DNA of 64,000 bases from CAZRQL01 sp964602415 (GTDB taxonomy: Bacteria > Bacteroidota > Bacteroidia > Cytophagales > Flammeovirgaceae): NCBI GenBank assembly GCA_964602415.1, contig CAZRQL010000001.1, positions 1-64,000 of the forward strand. Direction: 5' to 3'. A program made the translations under genes and the position numbers. This document shows, in pieces, positions 1 through 8,951 of this stretch. Below the pieces are notes generated by a model. It saw only the letters and a list, made by a program, of their open reading frames with translations, was not told the DNA's origin and searched no databases. Numbering within the stretch: position 1 is the stretch's first letter; each line of letters starts with the position of its first letter.

Positions 1-367
1 TTATCTTTGATTTAATCTGGTTTAGCCATGACTGCAAATCTGCTGCACTTTGAAAGCCTAATTGAATAGCAAGAGCTTCTTTATTTGATTGGGAGGGATT
101 ATACGTAAATAAATTATAGGCATTTTCGAAAGATTGAAAATTTTCCAATATGAATGGAAAATTATTAGTAGCAAAATTAGACGCGAGTGATACAGTTTCT
201 ATAAAGTTACTATCAATAGATAATGCAGAGGATGACAACTGATGAAAAGATTCGATTTTAGTACTATTAGGGTTCATGTCCCTACCCTCATAATTCGAAC
301 AAGCACCAAATACTAAAGCCAAAACGGCATAACTAAGAGAAATCAATACATTTCTTTTGATTTTCAT
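1..367 (-). CDS. lipoprotein, 3' end cut by the window edge
   Basis: The minus frame opens with ATG at 367 and stays open to base 1, giving about 122 residues with no stop, so the C-terminus lies outside the window. The N-terminus is a classic lipoprotein signal: basic MKIKR, a hydrophobic stretch, then a lipobox ending FGAC with the lipidated cysteine at about residue 23. The mature part seen is Ser/Asn-rich and polar, with no domain I recognise. It is probably anchored in the outer or inner membrane facing the periplasm. A 7-bp tandem repeat lies about 107 bp upstream of its start. The start is chosen because the signal peptide begins exactly there. Function unknown. Confidence 0.72.
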   Translation of the reverse strand, partial: MKIKRNVLISLSYAVLALVFGACSNYEGRDMNPNSTKIESFHQLSSSALSIDSNFIETVSLASNFATNNFPFILENFQSFENAYNLFTYNPSQSNKEALAIQLGFQSAADLQSWLNQIKSKI

Positions 368-473
368 TGAATTAAAGTAAAAAATTTTTGTACCTACTCA
401 TTGGCTTTTCGGCTTCCGCCCCTGCATTTGTAGCTGCCGGTTGCTAACTTTCATGGCCATGTAAAAGTGGTAC

Positions 474-529
474 AAAAATCAAAAATCAAAAATCAAAAAT
501 CAAAAATCAAAAATCAAAAATCAAAAATC
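474..529. repeat. heptamer tandem repeat, AAAAATC x8
   Basis: Eight perfect head-to-tail copies of the 7-mer AAAAATC run from 474 to 529. The repeat lies in the 305-bp gap between the divergent lipoprotein (start 367) and prxQ (start 673); I see no gene in the rest of that gap. On the strand of the lipoprotein gene it reads GATTTTT. A related array sits at 21751-21799. A change in copy number would alter promoter spacing by 7 bp per unit, but no promoter could be placed with certainty next to it. Confidence 0.95.
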
Positions 530-672
530 AATTTTTTATTAATTTTTTGTTAACTAAAAATGAAGCGGAAAAATGATAAAACAGCATTGATTTTTTTGAT
601 ATAGATTAAGTGTAGGGTATCGCTTAGGGTGTGGGTTGGTTCTAAAAGTTCGTCTAAAAAACAAAAACTCTT

Positions 673-1122
673 ATGAAACTTAACAAAGGTGATAAAGCCC
701 CCGATTTTTCGGGAGTTGACCAGAACGGAAATGCTGTCAAACTCAGTGATTTTGCAGGCAAAAAATTGGTGCTCTATTTCTATCCCAAAGATGATACCCC
801 CGGTTGCACGGCAGAGGCTTGCAGCTTGCGCGACAACTACGAGGCGATGACAGCCAGAGGCTACGTTGTTTTGGGTGTCAGTACGGATGATGAAAAAAAA
901 CACCAAAAATTTATTGCCAAATACAGCCTTCCTTTTTCACTCTTGGCTGATACCGACCACTCTATCCATGAACTCTACGACACATGGAAAGAAAAATCTA
1001 TGTATGGCAAAACCTACATGGGAACGGCCAGAACTACTTTTATCATTGATGAAAACGGTGTAATCGAGGAGATTATAGAAAAAGTTGATACCAAAAACCA
1101 CGCCGCACAGGTTTTGAAATGA
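673..1122 (+). CDS. bcp: thioredoxin-dependent thiol peroxidase (PrxQ/BCP)
   Basis: A 149-residue atypical 2-Cys peroxiredoxin that reduces hydrogen peroxide and organic hydroperoxides with electrons from thioredoxin, in the cytoplasm (no signal peptide). The N-terminal GDKAPDF motif and the block YPKDDTPGCTAEAC are diagnostic. Peroxidatic Cys45 and resolving Cys50 are five residues apart, the PrxQ spacing. The full length is as usual for the family. Its stop overlaps the start of the next gene (ATGA at 1119-1122), so the two are probably translationally coupled, although an SDR enzyme is not a known partner. Confidence 0.96.
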   Translation: MKLNKGDKAPDFSGVDQNGNAVKLSDFAGKKLVLYFYPKDDTPGCTAEACSLRDNYEAMTARGYVVLGVSTDDEKKHQKFIAKYSLPFSLLADTDHSIHELYDTWKEKSMYGKTYMGTARTTFIIDENGVIEEIIEKVDTKNHAAQVLK

Positions 1123-1865
1123 AGACAGCACTCATAACGGGAGCCACATCGGGCATAGGCCGCGCATGTGTTCAAGTGTTTGTTAGAGAGGGTTTTAGGG
1201 TGGTGGCTTGTGGTAGGAGAGTAGAGAGGCTCAAAGAACTTGAAAATCTCTTTGGGGACAATATAAAGACTTTGTCTTTTGATGTATCCAAATACGACGA
1301 AGTGGTCGGCTCGCTGGCTTCTTTGCCCTCGCCTTTTCATCATATAGATGTGCTGATTAACAATGCCGGCAATGCCCATGGTCTTGCCCCTATACACGAG
1401 GGGCAGATTGCTGACTGGAGCGCCATGATAGAGAGCAATATACAAGGTCTTTTGTACATAACCAAGGTTCTATCTGCCCAAATGGTCGAGCGCAAAAGCG
1501 GGCACATCATCAACGTAGGCTCGATAGCCGGCAAGCAGACCTATCCCTCGGGCAATGTGTATTGTGCCACCAAGTACGCCGTTGATGCCCTGACCGAAGG
1601 CATGAGGCTTGACCTAAACCCTTACGGCATAAAGGTTTCCGCCATCAACCCCGGACTGGTGGAGACCGAGTTTTCATTGGTTCGATTCAAAGGCGATGAG
1701 CAAAGAGCCAAAAAAACCTATGAAGGGATGCAACCTCTTAGAGCAGAAGATATTGCAGAGCTAATTTGGTTTATGGCTTCTCGTCCTGCCCATGTCAATA
1801 TAGCCGATATGCTGGTACTGCCGACCGCTCAGGCCAGCGCAACGGTGGTAAAACGCGAACTCTAA
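1119..1865 (+). CDS. SDR family NAD(P)-dependent oxidoreductase
   Basis: A classical short-chain dehydrogenase of 248 residues. The Rossmann nucleotide motif TGATSGIG is at residues 7-14, NNAG at 81-84, and the catalytic residues are Ser135, Tyr148 and Lys152 (YxxxK), with Asn107 as the fourth member. An Arg pair follows strand 2 (CGRR, 31-34), which points to NADP. The overall sequence resembles the YdfG type, which oxidises serine and 3-hydroxy acids; the true substrate cannot be read from sequence. It overlaps bcp by 4 nt and is followed 11 nt later by the PagL-like gene. Confidence 0.93.
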   Translation: MKTALITGATSGIGRACVQVFVREGFRVVACGRRVERLKELENLFGDNIKTLSFDVSKYDEVVGSLASLPSPFHHIDVLINNAGNAHGLAPIHEGQIADWSAMIESNIQGLLYITKVLSAQMVERKSGHIINVGSIAGKQTYPSGNVYCATKYAVDALTEGMRLDLNPYGIKVSAINPGLVETEFSLVRFKGDEQRAKKTYEGMQPLRAEDIAELIWFMASRPAHVNIADMLVLPTAQASATVVKREL

Positions 1866-1876
1866 AATTTGGAGCA

Positions 1877-2932
1877 ATGAGACTTGTACTGTTGCTTTTG
1901 ATTGTTTCACAAGGTTTTGCACAAAATTCTTTTTGGGTCGCCTCATCTGATTTTCATTATGGTTTTATCATACCCCACCATAAATTTTTGAGAGATATTT
2001 CCCAATCAAATCCTTGGGGTATTTCACTTAGTTTTTCAAAACATATTGTCAATCAGCAAGTTTGGGAGGTATATGGCTGTTTTCCTCGTGTGGGAGGGCA
2101 ACTTAATTTTTTCAATTTTGGCAACCCTGCACAGTTGGGCAGTACGGTGACGGCATTGGGTTTTGTAGAGCCTTTTTTTGGATACGGCAAACTAAAGCCT
2201 TCGCTTCGGTTGGCTACAGGCCCCGCTTACATGAGTGTGGTTTATCATCCTAAAAAAAATCCTGAAAATCAATTTGTTAGTTCGCATCTAAGTTTTAAAA
2301 TTTCTGCACAATTTACTCTATCTTATTCTATAAAAAATCATTTATTTTTGAGGAGTTCTTTGACTTTCAATCATATATCGAATGGAGGTATCAAAGAACC
2401 TAACCGTGGAATTAACTTTCCAACGGCTTCCATAGGCATAGAGTACAATTTTTCAAAGCCTGACTTTCCTCTGTACAGCAGACAAAGAACAGTTGACGAA
2501 CTTCATCCTCAAAGATTTAGCTATGAATTTGCAGTTTATATGTCGGGTAAAAAACTGGAGGCCTTTGCCCATCGGTTGCCTGTTTATGGGGCAGTGGCCA
2601 CAGCCAACTACATTGTGGGCAAAACCTCGATGCTCAGGGGAGGTTTTGAGCTTTGCAGAGATGAGTCTTTGGCGAAGCGCGTAAATAATGGCGAACAGCA
2701 CAATCCCAACACCGCAGCCCTTCTTTTCGGGCACGATTATTTGATGGGGAGGTTTCGGATTAACACACATTTGGGAGCCTATCTGATAAAGCCCAACCAA
2801 GCGCAGATGCTTGTTTATCAGCGTTATGGTCTTGATTTTCGATTTTGGAGAGGGTTTTACGCGGGCATGAATTTAAAATCGCACACTTTCACGGCTGACT
2901 TTATGGACTTTAGGTTAGGTATAAGGATATAA
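1877..2932 (+). CDS. PagL-like lipid A deacylase / acyloxyacyl hydrolase family outer-membrane protein
   Basis: A 351-residue exported protein. The ATG at 1877 is chosen because it starts a signal peptide (MRLVLLLLIV..., cleavage after FAQ) and has GGAG 6 nt upstream, unusual in this window. The same frame is open further upstream inside the SDR gene but codes nothing signal-like there. The motif FNHISNGG with PNRG after it (His166, Ser168, Asn169) matches the active-site region of PagL, an outer-membrane beta-barrel that removes the 3-O acyl chain of lipid A. The matching catalytic Glu is not clear. The protein is longer than PagL (about 150-170 aa), with a second barrel-like half after residue 195 that I do not recognise. 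Lipid A modification is an inference. Confidence 0.78.
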   Translation: MRLVLLLLIVSQGFAQNSFWVASSDFHYGFIIPHHKFLRDISQSNPWGISLSFSKHIVNQQVWEVYGCFPRVGGQLNFFNFGNPAQLGSTVTALGFVEPFFGYGKLKPSLRLATGPAYMSVVYHPKKNPENQFVSSHLSFKISAQFTLSYSIKNHLFLRSSLTFNHISNGGIKEPNRGINFPTASIGIEYNFSKPDFPLYSRQRTVDELHPQRFSYEFAVYMSGKKLEAFAHRLPVYGAVATANYIVGKTSMLRGGFELCRDESLAKRVNNGEQHNPNTAALLFGHDYLMGRFRINTHLGAYLIKPNQAQMLVYQRYGLDFRFWRGFYAGMNLKSHTFTADFMDFRLGIRI

Positions 2933-2962
2933 TTGGCATATTTGCGTACAATCCAATTCCTT

Positions 2963-5900
2963 ATGCTTAGATCATTGTTTGTTTTATTGATTGCCCAAAC
3001 ATCTTTATATGCCCAGTTGTATCCATTCAAAAAAAATGAAACATGGGGTTTAATTGACAAAGAGGGCAAAGTCGTTGTAGAACCTGTTTATTCCTACATA
3101 TCTGATTTTAAAAGTGGCCTTGCCATTGCAAAAAAAGAAGATAAAACCGGCGTTTTGGGGGACAATGGGTTGCCCGTTTTGCCCTTTGAATATGAACAAG
3201 CCAAAATTTTCCCAAATTTGATAGCCGCATGGAAAAATGGATATTGTCAATTGTTTGACAAGCAAGGACACATCATTTCAAAAAACTTATATTCTAAAGT
3301 GTCTTTTTGGACAAAGGATAAAATTTTAACCCATTGCAACGATAAAAAGGGAATTTTTAGCCTTAGTGGCGTTGAACTGCTTGCTTGTCAATACGATTGG
3401 ATTGGCGAAATTGAAAAAAGCGCACCTTTTCATAAAATAAGCAAAGACGGTAAAATAGGACTTTGGCGAGCTGACGGTAAAATAGCTGTAGAGGCATCTT
3501 ATTCACAAATTTGGATTGAAACAGGCATGTCTATTGCCCAACAAGGAAAGAGCTACGACGTATTTGAGTTTGATGAGAAGTTTGAAATTAAAAATAAGAC
3601 AAGCTACATCAACAAAGCCGCTTTGGATATAGCCTTAAAAGCAAAAAAAGATAAAGAAATTAAAACGGCTTTAAAGCAAACTCCTACGCCTTACCGATGG
3701 ATTTCGGAGGGATTTAAGTTTAAACTAATTGATAAACAGGCTCAAAATGTGCTCAATCTTGATTTCTACGATGTCAGTATAGATTCTAAAACTCAAAAGT
3801 CTTTGGCCAGAAGGGTAGGAGAGGACAAAAAAGATATTTGTTATTATATTGATAATCTGAGCGGTAAAATTATTTTTGAGGCCAAAGTAAAAGACATACT
3901 TATTTCGGACTTTGAGTTTGGAGGCTACGCCAAAGCCAGTGTTGATACGCTATGGGATGCTTTTATCAGCAATAAAGGCGAGTTGATTTCTCAGTTGGAG
4001 AATAAAAAAATAAAAAATATAGGTCTTTATAGTGAAAAAGGTATTTGCGCAGTTGAATTTGCAGATGGAAGTATTGCATTTGTCAATCACAAAACCCAGG
4101 TATTGGAAAAAGGTTTTCAAGTTGCGGGCGATTTTGTGAATGGATACGCCATAGCCAAAAAAGACGGCAAGTTTGGTGCTTATCCTGATATCCCGTTTGT
4201 ATACGATGGTATAAATCCTTGCGAGCAGGGTCTATTTAGAGTCAAAAAAGGCAAAGGCAAAGAAGGCAAATGGGGCATAATTAATACAAAAAATACTGTC
4301 ATACTGCCATTTGAGTACGATATGATTTATCCATTTGAGCAAAATCATGCTTGTGTGAGAAAAAATGGCAAATCCGGCTTGATAGACCGAAGTGGTAAGT
4401 TGGTAATTGCTGTGGTGCATGATGTCGAATACATAGGCGATTTGCGCAATTCACTGGCTCAAACGGCCTTCGGGAAAACGGAACGAGGCTTCTCAAAATA
4501 CGGATACATCAACGCCAAAGGCGAAACGGTTGTCGAATGCCAATACCAGAAAATCGAAGGTTTTGAAGAGATATACGCCAAAAAGAGCGGCATCGCTAAA
4601 ATCTATAAAGACAACAAAATGGGCTATATCAACCACTTAGGCACTGTATTTATTGAGCCTGTCTATGATAAAATTGAAGACTTGGAAAAAGTTTATCGGC
4701 AAAGCAAAGCAATAGCAAAAGCCATAAAAAACGGGAAAACAGGTTATTTTGACAACTTGGGCAGGTTGGCGATTCCTTGTATTTATGATGAAATCCAAAA
4801 TTTTGAGGTTATTTTGGAAGATAGTTCAAATTTATTTAAAGTTAAATTGGAAAATAAATATGGCTACATAGACGCAAAAGGAAAAATAAGAATACCCATT
4901 TTATACCAAGAGCTTAGTGAACCCAAAAACGGATATATCTGTGCCAAAAAAGACAACCTTTGCGGTGTTCTAAGCGATAGAGCTGAGGTAGTTTTGCCTT
5001 TTTTATATGTTTATACTGGGTTTATACAAGACAGCGATTTGATTTTGGTAAGTACCGAAAACAAAAGAGTGGTTTATTTTAATCAAAATGGCGAACCGGT
5101 TTCACAAATAAATAAACCTATCGTCGTTTTGCCCCAAACCGATAAATTAAAATTTATTAGTTTTAATACTGAAATAGGTTTAGGAGTCGCAAAAAAAGAC
5201 AACCTGTATGCTTTGGCGGATGTTAAAGGCAAATTGCTAACCAAATATGAATATTTGCAAATTGGAGAGTTTTCGGAAGGGTTTGCTTATTTTCAAGACA
5301 AGAGCAAAAAATATGGTTATTTTGACAAAAATGGCCAAATAGTGCTTGCTGCGCAGTACCACAAAGCTACTAACTTCAAGCAAGGCTTGGCAGCGGTTGC
5401 GCTTGCCCCCAACAAGTGGACCTACATAAAAACCGATGGCAAAGAGGCTTTTAAGGGATTTTTCAGACAAGCCGAGCCGTTTTTTGGGGGCTATGCCCTG
5501 ACCAACGCCAGCGAAATCATCAACTTGCAAGGCAGCAAAATGGGAGTCTTGACGGTAGAGAGCGATGCCAAGTTTTTTTCTGACAGAGCGGTGGCCAAAG
5601 ATGCCAAAGGGTATTTTCACATCGCCCCCAATGGGTTGGAGGCCTATCCGCAAAGGTTTGATGAAGTTACGCCATTTTTTGGTGAAACAGCCTTTGCCAA
5701 AAGAGGCGAAATATGGGAACTGACGAGGTACACTGCCAAATGGGGCGAAAAAGATCCATCCAACGTTCGAGAATCCAAAATAAGGTTTAGTAAGGCGGAA
5801 AAGGAATTTTACTTAAAAGAAAACGGAGAAAACAGAAAAATTGAGACTCAATTTCAAGTTACCCAAGATATAGGCTGGACGAAAGTAAGCGAAGGACTCT

Positions 5901-6142
5901 GGAGGATGATAGATACAGATGGCAACTTAGTCAGTGACGCTGTTTTCAACCAAGTAGAGATACTGGGCAACGGCGCAAAAGTTGAGTCAAAATACGCCTT
6001 CGGTCTGTTTTATGACGGTAAAGTGATGCTTGAGCCGATTTACGACAGCATCCGATTGAAAAATGGCCTTCTTAGGGTAGAAAATAAGGGAAATATGGGC
6101 TATTTCTCTATTGCGGGACGGTGGGTTTTGCCTTTGAATTAG
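2963..6142 (+). CDS. exported WG-repeat protein (1059 aa)
   Basis: A very long protein made almost wholly of WG repeats, units of about 30-50 residues with a core like WGLIDKEGKVVVEPVY, followed by aromatic and GLA(I/V)AKK segments. Well over a dozen units are visible, some degenerate. The ATG at 2963 is chosen since it opens a signal peptide (MLRSLFVLLIA..., cleavage near LYAQ); a TTG at 2933 in the same frame is less likely. WG repeats are thought to form stacked beta-structures for binding, and the ligand is unknown. It follows the PagL-like gene by 30 nt. Its stop codon TAG interlocks with the TAA of the convergent TIR gene (shared bases 6139-6142), so the two transcripts must overlap. 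Confidence 0.9.
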   Translation: MLRSLFVLLIAQTSLYAQLYPFKKNETWGLIDKEGKVVVEPVYSYISDFKSGLAIAKKEDKTGVLGDNGLPVLPFEYEQAKIFPNLIAAWKNGYCQLFDKQGHIISKNLYSKVSFWTKDKILTHCNDKKGIFSLSGVELLACQYDWIGEIEKSAPFHKISKDGKIGLWRADGKIAVEASYSQIWIETGMSIAQQGKSYDVFEFDEKFEIKNKTSYINKAALDIALKAKKDKEIKTALKQTPTPYRWISEGFKFKLIDKQAQNVLNLDFYDVSIDSKTQKSLARRVGEDKKDICYYIDNLSGKIIFEAKVKDILISDFEFGGYAKASVDTLWDAFISNKGELISQLENKKIKNIGLYSEKGICAVEFADGSIAFVNHKTQVLEKGFQVAGDFVNGYAIAKKDGKFGAYPDIPFVYDGINPCEQGLFRVKKGKGKEGKWGIINTKNTVILPFEYDMIYPFEQNHACVRKNGKSGLIDRSGKLVIAVVHDVEYIGDLRNSLAQTAFGKTERGFSKYGYINAKGETVVECQYQKIEGFEEIYAKKSGIAKIYKDNKMGYINHLGTVFIEPVYDKIEDLEKVYRQSKAIAKAIKNGKTGYFDNLGRLAIPCIYDEIQNFEVILEDSSNLFKVKLENKYGYIDAKGKIRIPILYQELSEPKNGYICAKKDNLCGVLSDRAEVVLPFLYVYTGFIQDSDLILVSTENKRVVYFNQNGEPVSQINKPIVVLPQTDKLKFISFNTEIGLGVAKKDNLYALADVKGKLLTKYEYLQIGEFSEGFAYFQDKSKKYGYFDKNGQIVLAAQYHKATNFKQGLAAVALAPNKWTYIKTDGKEAFKGFFRQAEPFFGGYALTNASEIINLQGSKMGVLTVESDAKFFSDRAVAKDAKGYFHIAPNGLEAYPQRFDEVTPFFGETAFAKRGEIWELTRYTAKWGEKDPSNVRESKIRFSKAEKEFYLKENGENRKIETQFQVTQDIGWTKVSEGLWRMIDTDGNLVSDAVFNQVEILGNGAKVESKYAFGLFYDGKVMLEPIYDSIRLKNGLLRVENKGNMGYFSIAGRWVLPLN

Positions 6143-8937
6143 AAGAATTTAAAATCTCTCAGCATCGCTTCCTTGTCAATTTTGACCACAATTCCCCAGC
6201 CAACAACGGGGATATACCGCCCGCTGGTAAGTGTTTCTGTTCCTCTGTAATCTTTCATCATCTTAGTGAAAGGCAGGGCATTGCTCTTGCTGGCTTGCGC
6301 ATGTGCAGCATTTTCTATATTGTAGGGAATTAGAGGAATAGGAAGAGGCTCTTTTTTAAACTTGGCGGGAGAGATGATTTTTAGGCTTGTTTGATTGTCG
6401 AAATAAGAGGTCAAAATTATTTCTCCTGTTTCTCCCAACGTGTTGTCCACGTTGAGCAAAGGATAGATATTTTCCTGCAAATCAAAAACAGCTACAAAGA
6501 CTCCGATGACTTCATTTTCGCTTCTTACAGCCGAAAGCAAAAAAGTTTTTGTACCGACTGTGATGTAGTGTGTGAGGTTTTGTTTTTGTGCAAATTGGTC
6601 AATTGCATATTTAAACTCAGTTAAAAAACTGTTTTTAATCAGTGTTTTATCGTTGTAGTTTGATTTGTAGAGTATTTTTCCATTTCGGTTGGCAATACCG
6701 ATGTCTAAGTAGTTGTAAGCGTTTTGCAGTGGAACGAGCGATTTGTTGAACCCTCTTTCTATGGCACTGAAACGGGTGGCATCTTCTTTTTCCAACTCTT
6801 TGACCAAGTCAACAAGGGCAGGTGTGTTTCTTACCAACTCCAAAGAGTTGCCCATCTGTGTGAAAATGGCTTCTATCTGTTTGGCTTTTACGTTTGCCAT
6901 TACAGTAAGCAGGTTTTCGTAGCGAGTGGTAAAGGTTGTTTTGCTGTTATGGTAAGCCCTGTAGCTCATAAAAGCAAATAAGCCACTGAAAAACAGAGCA
7001 ATAGAAACGACGAAGGTTACTAATCGTTGGAATCTTTTTTCGGAGCGTGCTTTCTGCATCTCAAGGTGCATAAATTCACGCTGTCTGCGGTTTTCTTCTT
7101 CTTTTTCGGCCATAATCCGCAGTTCGCTCTCATCCAAGAAAAGAGTGATAGCATCGGTAGGTTTTGGCTGAATTCCTTTTTCGAGGGCTTCGGTGTACCA
7201 TTGTTTGGCTTGCTCCAACTCAGCGGCGCGCAGCAACAAGTCAGGATTTTTATTTGATTGCTGCCATTGGTTTGCTTTTTGCTGCCAGCGTGCAAATAGC
7301 GTAAGATATTCTTTGTTGGAGTCCAGTTCAACGAGCAGCCTATGCAGTGCTTCTTTAGGCTTCAAGTTAGAGGCATCAACTATCTTGCAATTTTTTAATA
7401 TGCTCGGTATTGGATTTTCAAGAGGCTCAATTTGCAAAACCAGCAGTCTTTTTTGCTTAGAAAGTGCATATTCTGCCTCATTCAACGCAAAAAAGGAGTT
7501 GTGAGATTGATTTGATAGGATAAAAAGTAAGTTGAGCGAATTTTCTATACTCTCGACAAGCAGGTTTTCTTCAGAAATGTTTTCTTGATCAAACCAAGTA
7601 ATCCTTCCGGCAAGTTGGAGTTCTTCATTGATTTGCCTTGCGTACTCTGAATCGTTGCGAGAATAAGATATGTAGATTTCCAATTGCAGGCCAATTGTAT
7701 CGGTGGAACTTCTGTTGATAAACTCTTTGTGAAGCTCTGTTGCGCCATAATGGGGTCTGTTTTGAGCGGTGCTCAGCCAAGCCTTCGCCAGCTCAAGTGT
7801 TGTATTCATAAGCAACAAAGAGGGAATTTCTTTATTGTTTTTCCACTTGAGGGCTTGGTTGAGGATGATTTTATGTGTGTTGAGGTATTCTTTGTCGCTC
7901 TCAACAATATTGAGCAGACTCGAAAACTCATTCGTATGGTTGAGAAAAAGTGCATTGATATTTTCTAAACTGTACAGAGGTATTTTTTGTAAACCTCTTA
8001 AAAACAGAGGCAAAGAATCCATATCCACCTCTTGCAGCACAACGGGAATGATTCTTTTATTTAAAGAGCGGGCATAATCTATTTCCCAAAGACAACTCTC
8101 GGTTTTTATGGAATCTTCTGTAATAAAAAATAAAATATTGTTTGACAGTTCTATGCCTGACTCAACCATCTTCCGGTATTTGCTACCGGGTTTGATGTCA
8201 TACTCGTGCGCCCAACAAGTCAAACCTGCCCTAAGCAGAGAAAGCCTGACTTTTTCTCGCAATTCGTTGTAAGTGGGCAACTGACCAATAAACACCTCAC
8301 AGCCACCATTTTGGGCTGATTTTTGAGATTGAGCGATAAATTCACAGTGTAAAGGGGTAGGGGTGCAGGGCGGTTGACCGCTGAAAGTGGTTTTGAGCCA
8401 AGTCTGAGAAGACATTCTCAAGTTTCTGGTCAGGATTTTATGTTCCGAGCGGCCACTTTTTTGCCATTCCAAAGCATGATAAAGCAGTTGGGTGTGTTGA
8501 TGCACATAGCTTTTATGTGAGTTTAGTATATCAACGAACAACTGATAAGACTTATCAAAATCGCCATCTTCCATAAAAAACAGCCAGTTGATTTTCCCAA
8601 TGGCAGGATGCAAACTTGACCAGTCTTTGTCTGTTTCTAAGTCTTTGTGCAGCAATGGTATGATTCGCTTGTGATAGCGCACAGCGATTTCAATTTCCAT
8701 TCTGCAATACTGAGACGCTACCGAGTCGGGCGATATAATGAAAATAAAATTATCCGTGCATCGGATGCCTTCTTCTATTTCTTGCTGAAAATCAACAGCC
8801 GCAGGGATGTCTTCTTGATCAAACCAAGTGTCCCAGTTTTCAGTTTCGAGTCTGTGATAAAGTTTTCTGGCAAATGATAAGTTTCTTCTCGAATAGGAGA
8901 TAAAGGCAGAGGTAAACAGGCTACTTGGTTTATACAT
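6139..8937 (-). CDS. triple-TIR membrane protein with C-terminal Cache-like sensor domain
   Basis: A 932-residue protein with three TIR domains at about 10-140, 213-345 and 419-545. Each is followed by the same helical linker type (LLxHALxW...LLL...L..A..WL...PTPLHxEFI), so the unit was triplicated. A charged helix (600-637), one transmembrane segment (638-657) and a periplasmic double-Cache-like region ending in PVVGWGIVV (about 900-915) follow. The acidic residue at the place of the NADase glutamate is present in each TIR (Glu81, Glu285, Glu487). The second TIR is diverged at its first strand (VFIGQLP for FISYS). TIR domains either cleave NAD or act as scaffolds; which applies here is not known. 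The sensor is at the C-terminus with no second membrane span and no kinase, an unusual order. The deoxyribosyltransferase-like gene ends 14 nt upstream, on the same strand. Confidence 0.85.
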   Translation of the reverse strand: MYKPSSLFTSAFISYSRRNLSFARKLYHRLETENWDTWFDQEDIPAAVDFQQEIEEGIRCTDNFIFIISPDSVASQYCRMEIEIAVRYHKRIIPLLHKDLETDKDWSSLHPAIGKINWLFFMEDGDFDKSYQLFVDILNSHKSYVHQHTQLLYHALEWQKSGRSEHKILTRNLRMSSQTWLKTTFSGQPPCTPTPLHCEFIAQSQKSAQNGGCEVFIGQLPTYNELREKVRLSLLRAGLTCWAHEYDIKPGSKYRKMVESGIELSNNILFFITEDSIKTESCLWEIDYARSLNKRIIPVVLQEVDMDSLPLFLRGLQKIPLYSLENINALFLNHTNEFSSLLNIVESDKEYLNTHKIILNQALKWKNNKEIPSLLLMNTTLELAKAWLSTAQNRPHYGATELHKEFINRSSTDTIGLQLEIYISYSRNDSEYARQINEELQLAGRITWFDQENISEENLLVESIENSLNLLFILSNQSHNSFFALNEAEYALSKQKRLLVLQIEPLENPIPSILKNCKIVDASNLKPKEALHRLLVELDSNKEYLTLFARWQQKANQWQQSNKNPDLLLRAAELEQAKQWYTEALEKGIQPKPTDAITLFLDESELRIMAEKEEENRRQREFMHLEMQKARSEKRFQRLVTFVVSIALFFSGLFAFMSYRAYHNSKTTFTTRYENLLTVMANVKAKQIEAIFTQMGNSLELVRNTPALVDLVKELEKEDATRFSAIERGFNKSLVPLQNAYNYLDIGIANRNGKILYKSNYNDKTLIKNSFLTEFKYAIDQFAQKQNLTHYITVGTKTFLLSAVRSENEVIGVFVAVFDLQENIYPLLNVDNTLGETGEIILTSYFDNQTSLKIISPAKFKKEPLPIPLIPYNIENAAHAQASKSNALPFTKMMKDYRGTETLTSGRYIPVVGWGIVVKIDKEAMLRDFKFF

Positions 8938-8951
8938 TCAAAGACATGGGC

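Noticed and set aside
474..529. Heptamer arrays (also at 21751-21799) as a CRISPR or origin of replication
   Set aside because: Units are 7 bp with no spacers, and there are no cas genes or DnaA-box clusters nearby; simple tandem repeats fit better.
550..906. 118-residue frame antisense to bcp
   Set aside because: Overlaps a clear peroxiredoxin gene and has no signal or domain of its own.
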